A stretch of DNA of 64,000 nt from Tricholoma matsutake (lineage: Eukaryota > Basidiomycota > Agaricomycetes > Agaricales > Tricholomataceae): positions 9,672,001-9,736,000 of the forward strand of contig AP026539.1 in NCBI GenBank assembly GCA_026075535.2, read 5' to 3'. The translations under genes and the position numbers were made by a program. Within the stretch, counting starts at the first letter, position 1; every line of letters starts with the position of its first letter. Shown here in pieces: positions 21,115 through 31,370 of the stretch. Under the pieces are notes generated by a model. It did no database searches. It was not told where the DNA came from and saw only the letters and a list, made by a program, of their open reading frames with translations.

Positions 21115-24100
21115 ATGTCTTCAACTCTTGAAAAACTCATTCAAACTTTCGACGGATCAAATTACATTCTATGGGCCGACTCAATGAAGGCGTGGCTCAG
21201 GTCTCAGGGCCTCTGGCAAATAACTAGCGGGGCGGAGCAAAAACCGCCCCCGGCGCCTCCTTTGACGGCGACGAACGCTACCTTGGTAGCGGACGCTAAT
21301 GCCAAGCTCCAGACCTGGAGCAACAAAAACGACCAGGCTATTGGTAGCCTAGTGCTCTGCCTGGCCCCCTCCATTCGGCAGCGTGCCAACACAAAGGACA
21401 CTGCTGAGGAGGTGTGGGTTCTGATTCGCACCGATTATGGTGTGGATGGCCCCTCCCAAGTCTTTTCGGACTTTAGGTCCACAATAACAATCAAAATCCC
21501 GGCTGCGAACCCCGCACCGGAGATTGCAAGAATAGCAGACAAATTTGAGCGCCTCACGGCTGCTAACGTCGCCATCCCCGAGCTAGTACAGGCAATGATT
21601 CTACTTGCTGCGATGCCGCGTGAGTACGACTCATTGTCTGCAACGGTCCTTAACACGACCACCACTAGTGCCTTGACATTTAAACATGTCAAGGACTCCA
21701 TTGTTGCTGAAGCCTCAAGGCGCACAGCAGTTGGAAAGCCCACTGGCCAGCCTCAGGCCAACAAACTTTCCGCTGTTAAGCGCAAGGGGGGAAACCCCAA
21801 ATGGCAGCCCAAAGAAGGGCAAAACAGCAACGGAGACTCGTCCCGAAAATGTGGACGACGTGGGGACAGAAAGACTAAGGAGGAGAAACCAAAGGAGAAA
21901 CATACCCACCTCGCCTCCAATGCCTTTACCACCATAAATGGTAATGGCACCATCATACCGCCGATGCCGCTCATACAGCGCATCGAGCGACGTGAACACA
22001 CTCCCACAAGGGATCCTCGCCGCCGACCGCCTGCACAGGCATACACGGGCACGGCCTCCTCTTCTCGCTCGGTTTATACCAAATACCAGCAAGCTCGAGA
22101 CACCCTCGAGCGCATGCAACTTCCGCACAGCGCGAAAAACCTGCGACCGCTGGAAGAGCACCTTATGGTGCGAGAAGGTAAGAGAAGGAGGATAGAGCCA
22201 GAAACCGAGGCAACGATCGAGGAGGTAGAAGACGATACCATCTCCCTCGGATCTGAACCTCCAGTAACTGATGAGGAAGTGTGGAAAGCCATTGATGAAA
22301 TGCTCGTCGATGAACCCCTTGACACAGGGGCGTATGATGACAGGTCAGTCCTTTTCCCTGCCACAAGCACTAAGATTAAAATTCCTATGAATACAGCAAA
22401 CTTTTCATGTGAAATTTTACCGCTATTAAATGTATCATGGAATTATGTAGATCTTAATATATGTGCTATGTGTGCAAAGGGAGATTGTAAGAAAGGTGCC
22501 GACTGGATCATAGATTCAGGCGCATCAAAACACTTCACTGGTGAAATGAAAGATTTCGCTTCTTACGAGCCTTTACCGAGAAAGGACTCTACCTTGGTCC
22601 AAACGGCCACTGGTACTACTCATATAGTAGGAAAAGGAGCAGTCTTCATTAGGCACCAGGTAGTATGTAATGGGAAGTCAGAGACGCGTGAAACGCGACT
22701 ATACCCCGTCTACTACATACCCGACATTAATACTCGATTGATGTCAATGGGGGTCTTTTTACAAGACGGAAGTGATGTGCGTGGTTCCTCCGCATACATT
22801 TCATTCATCGAGCATGGAAACCCAATCATGCATTGTGTCCCTCTAAGGAGGAATGACACGATCTATTGGGCTCGGACTCATATATTGAGCACCAAAAAGG
22901 TTAATGTTGCGACCATTTATGTCGCTGACTACTTGACTTGGCATAGGCAACTTGGACACCCATCCAAAGAGGCGCTAGGGAAAATGCCTAAAAGCACCAT
23001 AAAATTCCCAAGGAATTTAATTATTCCTAAAGACAAAATTATATGTCCAGGGTGTGCAGAAGGGAAAATGACCTCAAAATCTTTTCCCGAGTCAGACTCA
23101 CGAGCTGACAAATCCTTTGAATTAATACATTCCGACCTAAAGGAACTCCTGGTACTATCGTACCACAAACATAAATACTTCATTGTATTTCTGGATGACA
23201 AAACGTCACATATTTGGGTCCAATGCCTTAGAAAGAAATCTGACGCTGCTGCAGCGATTAGACAATTTCAAGCGATGGCTAAGACCCAATATGGCGCTAC
23301 AATCAAGCGCTGGCGTGTCGATCCAGGGGGGGAGTTCAAGGATCGTGAGCTACAAAAACAGCTCAAGGATTTAGGCATCAAAATAGAGATGTCTGCACCC
23401 CACGTTCATCAACAGAACGGGCGCGCAGAGCGCGCCATAAGGACAATAATGGAAAAGTCGCAAACCCTGCGATTCACCACTTGTCTACCACAATCATGGT
23501 GGGAATTTTGCATAGAACATGCAACACATTTATACAACCGAACCCCAATAAGGCACCTGAAATGGCTGACACCTTTTGAGGACCTGACAAAGGTCCGCCC
23601 AGATCTAAACAATCTGAAGGTCTTCGGTTGCGGTGCTTATGTCTATCTACCAAAGGAAAAACGTCCAACAACATTGTCTCCTCGATCGGAGCTAATGACG
23701 TACCTTGGAGTAGAAGATGGCATTAAAGCATATCGTTTCATGCGACGAAACGGCGCAATATTCATTGGTGCTATGGCACTATTTGATGAAACGATGTTCC
23801 CATGCTGTCCCGGAGCTAAAACTCCTGCCAAGACAGACCTTGGTGATTTTCCACCAGAACCAGAAGATGATGACCACTCATCTGGAACGGATGGTGATGA
23901 CCCTATACCGCCACAAAATCCGCCCCTTCCTCCATCATCAGAAGATGATGATGATGATTTACCAAGCAAGCAAAAGGCGCATGACAATGCGACTAACGCT
24001 CCTCCTCCACCACCTCCAGTTAGCACTGAGGACTTTCATCCAAGACGTGAAGATCAACAGGAATGGCAGCAATTGCCCCGTCGATCAGGCAGGCAGAGGA

Positions 24101-25969
24101 AAATCCCAAACTGTCCCGGCAATACCTATGGAGAACAGCGACTCCCCTCTGACATAGAGAGAGACATTGCGCGTGATCGATATTGGAAGAAGTCTGTGGG
24201 TCAAGATTCGGATCATAACCGAACATGACCACAACCTCAACAGCAAGAACCGGTTACTGGACCGAGTTCGGCACCCCATGAGAGTGTGCCCGATTCCAAT
24301 AATCAAGAACATGATCACCCAATGGGGGAACCAGACGAAGCAGGTTATATTAAAAAGATAACCAAGGAAGGTGGAGATGAGCTTATCCGCTGGCTGTTGT
24401 CAAAAGCAGTCACACCATCAAGCGGAAAAAGCCTAGTTCCAAACCAATTTCGCAATATTGCGCGCCTACCCCGGCAGCAGCAACTTGAGTGGAAACAGGC
24501 TTGTCGTGAAGAGTTAGAGGCTCTTCGCAAGCGACAAGTCTATGACATCGTCGATCTTCCACATGATCGAAAAACGATCAAAAATAGATGGGTTTTCTCT
24601 GTGAAATCGGACGGAAGAAAACGAGCCAGACTCGTGGCCAAAGGCTTTTCACAAGTCGAAGGCGTTGACTTTGATGAGATTTTCTCACCAGTAGTCCACT
24701 ACGAGACCGTACGCCTCATGTTTGCCCTTGCGTCTCTAGAAGGCATGTATATGACCGGTCTAGATGTAAAAACCGCATTTTTATACGGCAAACTTGATGA
24801 GGAGATCTATATGGATCAACCCGAGGGTTTCAAACTCGAGGGTAAAGAGCGCAAAGTAATGCGCTTACGCCGAGCATTGTATGGCCTTAAACAGGCTTCA
24901 CTAGCATGGTGGAGAGAGCTAGAGGCATTTATGCGCACCATTGGGTTCGTGCACGCCAGCTCCGATGCCGGCATCTTCATACACAAGGATCCTAAGACAG
25001 GCAGCATCGTTATTGCGCTAGTCTATGTTGATGATGGCTTGTTCATGGGCAAGAACAAGAAACTTGTGGATGAAAAGAAGAATGCTTGCCTGAAGCATTG
25101 GGAGTGCCATAGTACTGAAAAAGTCACGGAATTCTTAGGCATGCGCGTCACCCAGACTGCTGCAAAAGTCAAACTCGATCAAACAGAATATCTCGCCAAA
25201 GTGCTTGAGAGGTTCGAGATGACAAATGCCAAGATTGCCCCCACTCCGCTCCCGACTGGCTACAAACCGTCGGAGAACACAGCGACGCCAAACACGGCGC
25301 TTAGATCAAAATATCAGTCTGTAATCAGATCTTTATTGTATCTGATGCTCAGAACGCGACCTGATATCGCTTACGTGGTAATCAAGATGTCGCAATTCTC
25401 GGCTAATCCTAGCCAAGAACATCTAGACAAAGCAATGTACATAATGCGCTATCTGGTGGGAACCCAGAAGTACAGTATGGTCTATGATGGAGAGAAATCC
25501 GAGGGGCACAGATTCTGATTGGGCAGCTGACACAGTCAAGCGCCGATCTACAACGGGTTACTTTGCTACTCTGGCGAGTGGCATTGTGTGCTGGCAGTCC
25601 CGTTTACAAAAAACTGTAGCACTGTCATCCACAGAAGCTGAATACATGGCTCTCTCCGACACTTGTCGGCAGATAGTGTGGATAGAGTCCTTATTCCAGG
25701 AACTTGGATATACACTGAAGCGCGTACCAATCTGCGCTGATAATCAAGGATCCATCTTTATTGGATCAAATCCAGTTCAGGAAAGAAGGACCAAACATAT
25801 AGACATTCGCTACCACTACACCCGCGAATGCATAGAAAATGACAAAGTCACAGTCGTTTTCATTCCTGGAAGTGATAATCCGGCTGACATGTTCACAAAG
25901 AACCTTGGTGCCATCCTATTCAGGAAATTTAGAGACTCTCTCGGAATTACTTTCGAGATTCAAACTTAG
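21115..25969 (+). pseudogene. Copia Gag-Pol polyprotein (one TGA, one frameshift)
   Basis: The ATG at 21115 (MSSTLEKLIQTFDGSNYILW) opens a gag of UBN2 type; no clear CCHC knuckle is visible. Then follow protease (WIIDSGASKHFTG, about 22500), a GAG-pre-integrase segment (WHRQLGHPS), integrase (HSDLKELL; VDPGGEFKD; QQNGRAERA), RT (WVFSVKSDGRKRARLVAKGF; YVDDGLF near 25026), and RNase H (TDSDWA, STEAEYMAL, HIDIRYHYTRE), in the copia order with integrase before RT. One TGA at 24226 interrupts the frame, and a 1-base shift just before 25503 separates RT from RNase H. At 1,600+ codons the length is normal for a single-ORF copia element. It is nearly intact. Confidence 0.95.
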
Positions 25970-26001
25970 CTGCTTAGAGCGCTGTACAGTTTGAGGGGGG
26001 G

Positions 26002-26306
26002 TGTTGAAATTAATCCCTGATGCATGCTGTATACATGAGGCAATACATGCAGCATACACATGTATACATGAGGCGATACATGCAGCATACGCATGTTACT
26101 GCGCTTACTGCGCATACATGCGGTAAACACATTCCCGAGTCATGTGACATCCTTAATATTATGTATATAAGGAGAACCTGTACCATAGTAGGAATACAGT
26201 GTTCTTACCTCTGCTAACCCTAGCTGTAAGTCTAACTAAACCCCAGGTAGGTTGTAAGGAACGTGTTGTCTCTTCCCCTGTGCAGCGTATATAGTCTGCT
26301 CCAACA
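26002..26306 (+). repeat. Copia 3' LTR
   Basis: Identical by eye to 20560-20864; followed by AATCC. Confidence 0.97.
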
Positions 26307-26311
26307 AATCC

Positions 26312-26478
26312 AAACCTCCTTCTACTCCAACCTCAGTTCTCTAAGAGTCTGAACATCATTTGACTCGACCTCTAGTCTCCCTCTGAAGTTCTAACCTCAT
26401 CTGAACTTACCTCCATACTCCTTCCCGCATTTACCTGCACTTTCCTGCTCTACCTCCAAACCTTCAACTTGAAATTAG
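26312..26478 (+). repeat. G1 3' LTR, second part (truncated)
   Basis: Continues the G1 LTR after the copia insertion and matches 13681-13752 to the end (CTTGAAATTAG). It then changes directly into hAT coding sequence. Confidence 0.85.
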
Positions 26479-26906
26479 TCGAACACCCAAAGTTTAAGGA
26501 AATGATTGATGTTGCTGCACATGCTACGAATGGCATGAAGATCCCAGGTCGAAAGTCAATGTGAGCAGAAATTAAACGGATGTTCAAAGAGCATTTGATG
26601 AAGTTGAAGGCATGGCTCAATGTAGGGATTTCTCTTAGACAATTAGTTCTTCATTCTCATATTGTCCAGGGTCCAACCATCACTAGTGAAGTCAATCTGA
26701 TGTGCGATGCATGGCAAACAAGCAATACAGACTGCTATTTTGCAGTTACTGGCCATTGGATTGAGGAAACAATGCCCACACAGTGGGAGCTCAACAGCGG
26801 CCTACTTGGCTTTACACAACTCAGCAATGCTCACAATGGTGAGCGACTAGGTCAAGCCCTCTATAAGATCATCAAATGGGTCAGCATAGCACACAAGGTA
26901 GGCTAA
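26478..26906 (+). pseudogene. hAT-superfamily transposase fragment
   Basis: Reading frame VEHPKFKEMIDVAAHATNG, one TGA at about 26562 (KSM-stop-AEIKRMF), then FKEHLMKLKAWLN, TITSEVNLMCDAWQTSNTD, CYFAVTGHWIEETMPTQWEL, GFTQLSNAHNGERLGQALYK and IAHKVG. This is the conserved region of hAT (RICESLEEPER-like) transposases around the first catalytic Asp (CDAW). The N-terminal BED finger and the C-terminal dimerisation domain are missing. The left edge coincides with the G1 LTR end, so this gene was cut by insertion or deletion. I cannot tell whether it once mobilised elements A-D. Confidence 0.8.
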
Positions 26907-27337
26907 TTGTGGCATTGTATACCATGTCGCATTCATCGACACCAACGGTGCTGTTCTTGCTATCTATGCCTCTGAACCTCCCACACCCTGAAAGAACTCG
27001 GATATGCCATGCGAAGCAGCGGCCCTCGTAGTGCAAGTCTATATTACATTCTTAATGCATGTCAACTGTATGGTACAGCCAGCATTGTACATATATATAG
27101 AGAGCATTCGACAGCATCCACTGAACCTGTATCACTCGACACAGAGTATGTGTTTGATAGGTCATATCATTCAATACAGTGTAGCTTACCTATGTGAACA
27201 GGCAAATTGCACGAGCAACTGTACATCATCTCTCCCACCGTAAGCTACCGCCAACCGTAAACAAACCGTTTCATCACGTGATGTCGAAGTGACGTTATCG
27301 AGCACAGCCATCTGTGGTCAGACGTCTTCTTCGTCGA
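26907..27337. other. Intergenic, upstream of the CRN gene
   Basis: No coding signal beyond short chance frames. TATATATAGAG lies at about 27090-27100. The last stretch (CACGTGATGTCGAAGTGACG, 27275-27294) may belong to the CRN promoter. Confidence 0.35.
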
Positions 27338-27535
27338 CAGGTCTTCAATTCACCACAACAAGGGAATATGTCCGACGAGATGAACCTGTGGTGCTGGGTC
27401 CAGGGCGATGAACTCGACCGAGTATTTCCAGTTAGCATCAACCACAGTGCCTCCATCGATGATCTGAAGAAAGCTATTCGAGCGAAGAAGCCATCATTTG
27501 AACACATCCCTGCCGACTCCCTGAAACTTTTGAAG

Positions 27536-27585
27536 GTGAGTGAATGGTCGATAAGCGTTGGCGCACGGATCTTAACTCATAATAG
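27536..27585 (+). other. CRN intron 1
   Basis: GTGAGT...AATAG, 50 bp, phase 0. The ACTCATAATAG end may hold the branch point. It is conserved in the duplicate at 3437-4020. Confidence 0.85.
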
Positions 27586-27742
27586 CTCCAACTGCCCCTG
27601 GAAAGTCTCGGCGAAGATTATGCTCAGAGTATCAAGCTTGAAGACGGTCAGGAGTTGAAGACGTGGAAATGCGTCTCGTTTTACTGGAAGGAAGAGCCTG
27701 CGGAGGATGTTCTAAGCGTTATCTTACCCCGTCCGCCTGGTA

Positions 27743-27805
27743 GTGAGTGCTAATGGCTCGTGGTGTCGACCGTTGCCATTCTGACTTGTTTATGACCCTA
27801 TTTAG
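27743..27805 (+). other. CRN intron 2
   Basis: GTGAGTGCTAATGG...CCCTATTTAG, 63 bp, joining frames correctly. A GTAGTG donor 3 bases upstream is an in-frame alternative. Confidence 0.75.
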
Positions 27806-28634
27806 CGACAATCACACCATCTTCATCCCAGAATTCGAATCTCTCGCTGAACTCGCCGCCACCCTGGCTCGTTGAAATTCATAGTAAGCTTTGGGGAAAG
27901 CGCGATCTGCTTGGCCGGATTTTCCGCACGGCAAATCTGACAACAACCGACTTCATTGAACTTCAGCTCCGACTTGAGAGTAACGATCCATCTCGAAGCT
28001 CTCCATCCTACGCGGCGCAAAATGTTTTGGACATCAAGTCAGACTTCTTGCGCAAGAAGAGCTCTATTGCTATCGACGCCACTGCAATTCCAGAGTTCGA
28101 CACTACCCCTAATCGCAATTTAGTGCCCTCAGTATACGTCAGTAGTCTCGTCCCCCCCCCAGTACCCTCCCTCATGCAATGGAAATTGATGCTGCGGCCA
28201 ACCACGAGGATTGCGATGACAGCGCCGAGCCCTCAGTGATTCGCAATATGTCCGTGCAACTGGCTAGCCTGGCGAATACCTCTTCCACTTCCAAACCCCC
28301 CCATGCGCCCCGCCCATCCTCGATGACTCTATGAACGTTGACGCCGATGCTGATTCAAGCGAGCCTGATTCTGCGGATAGCAACCCCACGCCACAATTTG
28401 CCAATTGTCCTGACTATATCCTCGCTGACGCGGCCCAGCTTTCCACGGGATCAGCCGCAGTTTTCCCCTGCATTATTCGATATATGGACCTTACTACCCT
28501 CAAGTTGAAGTACCTAAGTCGTCTGCCACGTCTAACGCTCATCCGGGAAGAGTGGAAGACTATGATCGACTTGTTCAACGGGAGAGAAGGCGGTGTCTAC
28601 GGGAGCGCAGTCTTCACAGGTTCACCAGGAATTG

Positions 28635-28697
28635 GTGAGCACTATTTCCGCCTTCGAACTTGTGCTTGCATTTTCACCAGCTAACTGATCATCGAAG
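28635..28697 (+). other. CRN intron splitting the P-loop
   Basis: GTGAGC...TAACTGATCATCGAAG, 63 bp. Splicing makes GSPGIGKT, a Walker A motif that is absent unless the intron is removed. Confidence 0.85.
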
Positions 28698-29040
28698 GCA
28701 AAACTTGCCTTTTGTATTACATCCTAATCCTTTGCCTCATCCGATCCCAGCCGGTCGTGTTTCAAGACATGGAGGGGGATGTTTTCCTTATCACAGACAC
28801 GGTTTTACCCCAAAAGGGAAGGGTGACGGTCCCAGGAGACGATGTTCTTACACTTGTCGATGCGGACGGTGAATTATGTATCCCTAATAAATACATCTTC
28901 CAGACGCCCAACCTTCGAATACTCTTAACGTCGTCGCCGAGGTCCAGAGCGGATCGAAGATGGCTCGTTCAGAATGTCCAGGACGATGGTACAGCATATG
29001 TCGTATCACCTTGGCTCCGGGATGAATGGCTCGTCGCGTC

Positions 29041-29088
29041 GTAGGTGGACTATGTTCCCCTCGTTGGTTCATCGCTTCCTTTTTTTAG
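29041..29088 (+). other. CRN intron 5
   Basis: GTAGGT...CTTTTTTTAG, 48 bp. It removes the TAG that would follow DEWLVA. Confidence 0.75.
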
Positions 29089-30002
29089 GCTGTTTATAGC
29101 GAACAGGGATATCACATTGCAGCGATTTGGGGAGACGGCCCGTATTTGCAGATTTGTGCCCCGTGAATTTTTGAATGCGGCCAAGTCGCCTGTAGCACGG
29201 GCACAAGCCCAAACGAAAATATCGAAAGCAATCGAATCATCCAGAGATATTAAGGAGGCCATCTATGCGGTTGCCGGAGATCTGGCAGTGCCACATCGCG
29301 CATTTGTTGTATGTCCCGGTGACGAGTACAGGTCACTGGTCGGTTGTCTTGTCAAACCAATCTCGGAACTCCATCATCATGACACTGGATGAACGGAGCG
29401 CAGACGCTGCATTCAACCTGTACCAGAGTCTTCAGGGGTCTTCTCTGGCTGCTGCTTTCCGGGGCAAGATCTGGGAACGCAAAGTGCATGGGTACTTCCG
29501 CCGGACTGCTACTTCATCATTCACTATTCGATCTCTCGACAGTATGTCAACCCGCCCATGGGACTTCTCGAAGGATGTGAAGCATTTTGACTTTGGACCA
29601 CCCCAAATGCTGGCAGGCGAAATTGCACGATGCGTGGCAGCAGGGGAGTCTGTCTATCTCCAACCCATGTCGGATAACTTCGCATCCCTTGACTCTATCA
29701 TCTACCAACCAAGTGATCGCTTAGTCGGCATGCAAATAACGGATGCCCTCACCCATCCCATCAAGGCTACAGGTTTGAGTGCCCTCCAAGTGTTGTTGAA
29801 GCCAAAGCATGCATTACTGGCCCCCCTTCGACCTACCGTCGGAAAGCCTTGGATCCTCCTTTTTGTTGTTCCAACACCGATGGAGAATTCTTTCACCAGA
29901 CAGAATATTGAAGGAGTTGCTACTAACTGGAATCGGAAGACGGTGCAGTATGTGCTTGGACTCGACGGGCGTGAGGTCTTCAAAATCAGTCGGGGTGAAT
30001 GA

Positions 30003-30440
30003 GAAAATTCGAGGAAATTCGAGAAAGAGTGACGGTGTTGATGGTGGCCGAATCAGTACAATAACAAATTTGGTGCATCACCTTAACTTCTGATCGATAT
30101 CAGCCGAGATATGTCTGTTGTGGTGGAATTGGGTGACTGTTATTTTATATGATTTTATTCTGACGAAACGCTGGCCTCGATCATCACAGCCACAGAGAGA
30201 ATGCTATATCGGTGACTCTCAGTAAAAAAGGAAAGTATGACAATGTCACACGGATGTCATCTTAGTCATGTCACAGTTACGTATTTGTTAAAAAAAACGG
30301 TCTCTTCGCTAGAAACTGTAGCAACCATCAATAAATGAGGGCACGACCTTCATACGGAAATCACGGCCAAGGGAAAACACTAAAGACGTCAGTGAGAACC
30401 GACGGTCGTTCGTCAAACCGAAGGAACATCACAACAAGGG
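30003..30440. other. Intergenic, CRN 3' flank to G3
   Basis: AT-rich with a TTATTTTATATGATTTTATT polyadenylation-like tract at 30139-30158. No gene was seen. G3 begins without a recognisable LTR, so its 5' part is missing or too decayed. Confidence 0.4.
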
Positions 30441-31370
30441 GTGCCCATGGCGCACCAACACAGGTTTTCTAACAATGCGAAACCGCCCAATACAGGGCAC
30501 CCAGGTCCAGGCCCACAGGCCAAATCCTCGAGATGCTTCAGATGTGGAGGTCTCGGGCACTGGGCTGACAAGTGCGAGGAAAACGAGAAAGACCAAGTAC
30601 AGGCAGCTCACACGGAGAAACCTGAGGACCTCCAGAATGGTATCGAGGAGCTAGCAGACGACGGCAACTCATCAGCTCACAACTCCCATGCCAGCCATGA
30701 TGCTAACCTCGCCGATGATGAGGAGTATGTAGAAATGGATGTCTATGAGCAAAACAGCTTCTATGAACGAGAGACTGAAACCGAGTTCATCGCTCCCATG
30801 TTCGATGTAGGAGACCATCGCAGCGACACGATGGCCACACTAACAAACGAAGGAACTGCGACTCGAGAAATTAGGTTGAGGAAAGCCCATGTGAAGACGT
30901 CCAAGACAGCCCATCCACGTCCAATAATTACCCAGGAGGACAAAGAATGTTTAGCAACATTCATGTCCATAGGGGGATTTAAGGCCTGGACTTTGTGGGA
31001 TTCAGGGAGCACTACCACTGGGATCATGCCCACCTTTGCACAGGTGGCTGAGATCACGGCCTTTCCACTCTCAAACCCACACACATTACAATTGGGAATG
31101 GTGGGTAGCCACTCCACCGTAAACTTTGGTACGGAAACCCTGGTCATGGCACCAGGGGTAAATAGCACCATCTACATGGACATCGTGAATTTCGACTGCT
31201 ATGACATGATAATTGGTACACCGTTTATGCGAGCTAATCGAGTACATCTCGATTCCGAGCATAACCAGGTAATAGTCAATGGGGTAGTGATCCCTGCCAT
31301 GAAAGTCGAGTTAGCCAATACAGATGGGCGTCTACGTCGGTATCATGCAACAGACAAAAAGAAAAATTGA
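30441..31370 (+). CDS. G3 gag C-terminus and protease
   Basis: A 309-codon open frame: zinc knuckle CFRCGGLGHWADKC near 30534, an acidic linker, then a retropepsin-like fold with active-site WDSGSTTTGIMPTFAQVA (about 31000) and the later YDMIIGTPFM segment typical of gypsy proteases. The N-terminal gag is absent upstream. The first recorded codon is not ATG; the next ATG is at 30447. Confidence 0.85.
   Translation: MPMAHQHRFSNNAKPPNTGHPGPGPQAKSSRCFRCGGLGHWADKCEENEKDQVQAAHTEKPEDLQNGIEELADDGNSSAHNSHASHDANLADDEEYVEMDVYEQNSFYERETETEFIAPMFDVGDHRSDTMATLTNEGTATREIRLRKAHVKTSKTAHPRPIITQEDKECLATFMSIGGFKAWTLWDSGSTTTGIMPTFAQVAEITAFPLSNPHTLQLGMVGSHSTVNFGTETLVMAPGVNSTIYMDIVNFDCYDMIIGTPFMRANRVHLDSEHNQVIVNGVVIPAMKVELANTDGRLRRYHATDKKKN

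Larger units (their letters stand above)
20560..26306 (+). mobile_element. Ty1/Copia element with identical LTRs (young insertion)
   Basis: LTRs at 20560-20864 and 26002-26306 (305 bp each) appear identical by direct reading and are flanked by AATCC target duplications (20555-20559 and 26307-26311). The polypurine tract TTTGAGGGGGGG precedes the 3' LTR. The sequence after the 5' LTR (GGTTATGGGCCC) is a plausible primer-binding site. Base composition is richer in CpG than in the surrounding elements, fitting recent insertion before methylation-driven decay. Confidence 0.96.
5092..26478 (+). mobile_element. Ty3/Gypsy element G1, with nested G2 and copia insertions
   Basis: A chromodomain gypsy element is spread over 21.4 kb by two nested insertions. 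Its 5' LTR starts TGTCAAGAACC at 5092 and is split by G2 (5566-13675). Gag lies at 14145-15326 and pol at 15327-19012, with an antisense ORF at 19193-20077. The 3' LTR starts at 20213 after a purine tract (AAGGGGGAAATAC) and is split by the copia element (20560-26306). The recognisable LTR match ends at 13752 and 26478. The 3' end directly joins a hAT transposase fragment with no matching TSD, so the 3' LTR is probably truncated. Both LTR halves align once the inserts are removed. Confidence 0.92.
27368..30002 (+). pseudogene. Crinkler (CRN)-like gene, multi-exon, with frameshifts
   Basis: ATG at 27368 begins MSDEMNLWCWVQGDELDRVF, a CRN ubiquitin-like N-terminal domain. Likely exons are 27368-27535, 27586-27742, 27806 to about 28634, 28698-29040 and 29089-30002, with GT/AG introns of 48-63 bp. 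A P-loop (GSPGIGKT) is created across the intron at 28635-28697, followed by an NTPase-like region. The last exon (LQPMSDNFASLDSIIYQPS, VGMQITDALTHPIKATGL) resembles the restriction-endonuclease-like C-terminus known from fungal CRN/RHS proteins. Frame changes occur at two C-runs (28152-28160, 28296-28302) and near 29350. They are either real breaks or base-call errors. Known family role: host-directed or inter-hyphal effector-like nuclease; here inferred. Confidence 0.8.

Noticed and set aside
26478..26906. hAT transposase fragment as the autonomous source of elements A-D
   Set aside because: Only a truncated internal piece is present, with no matching TIR nearby, so the link cannot be made from this window.
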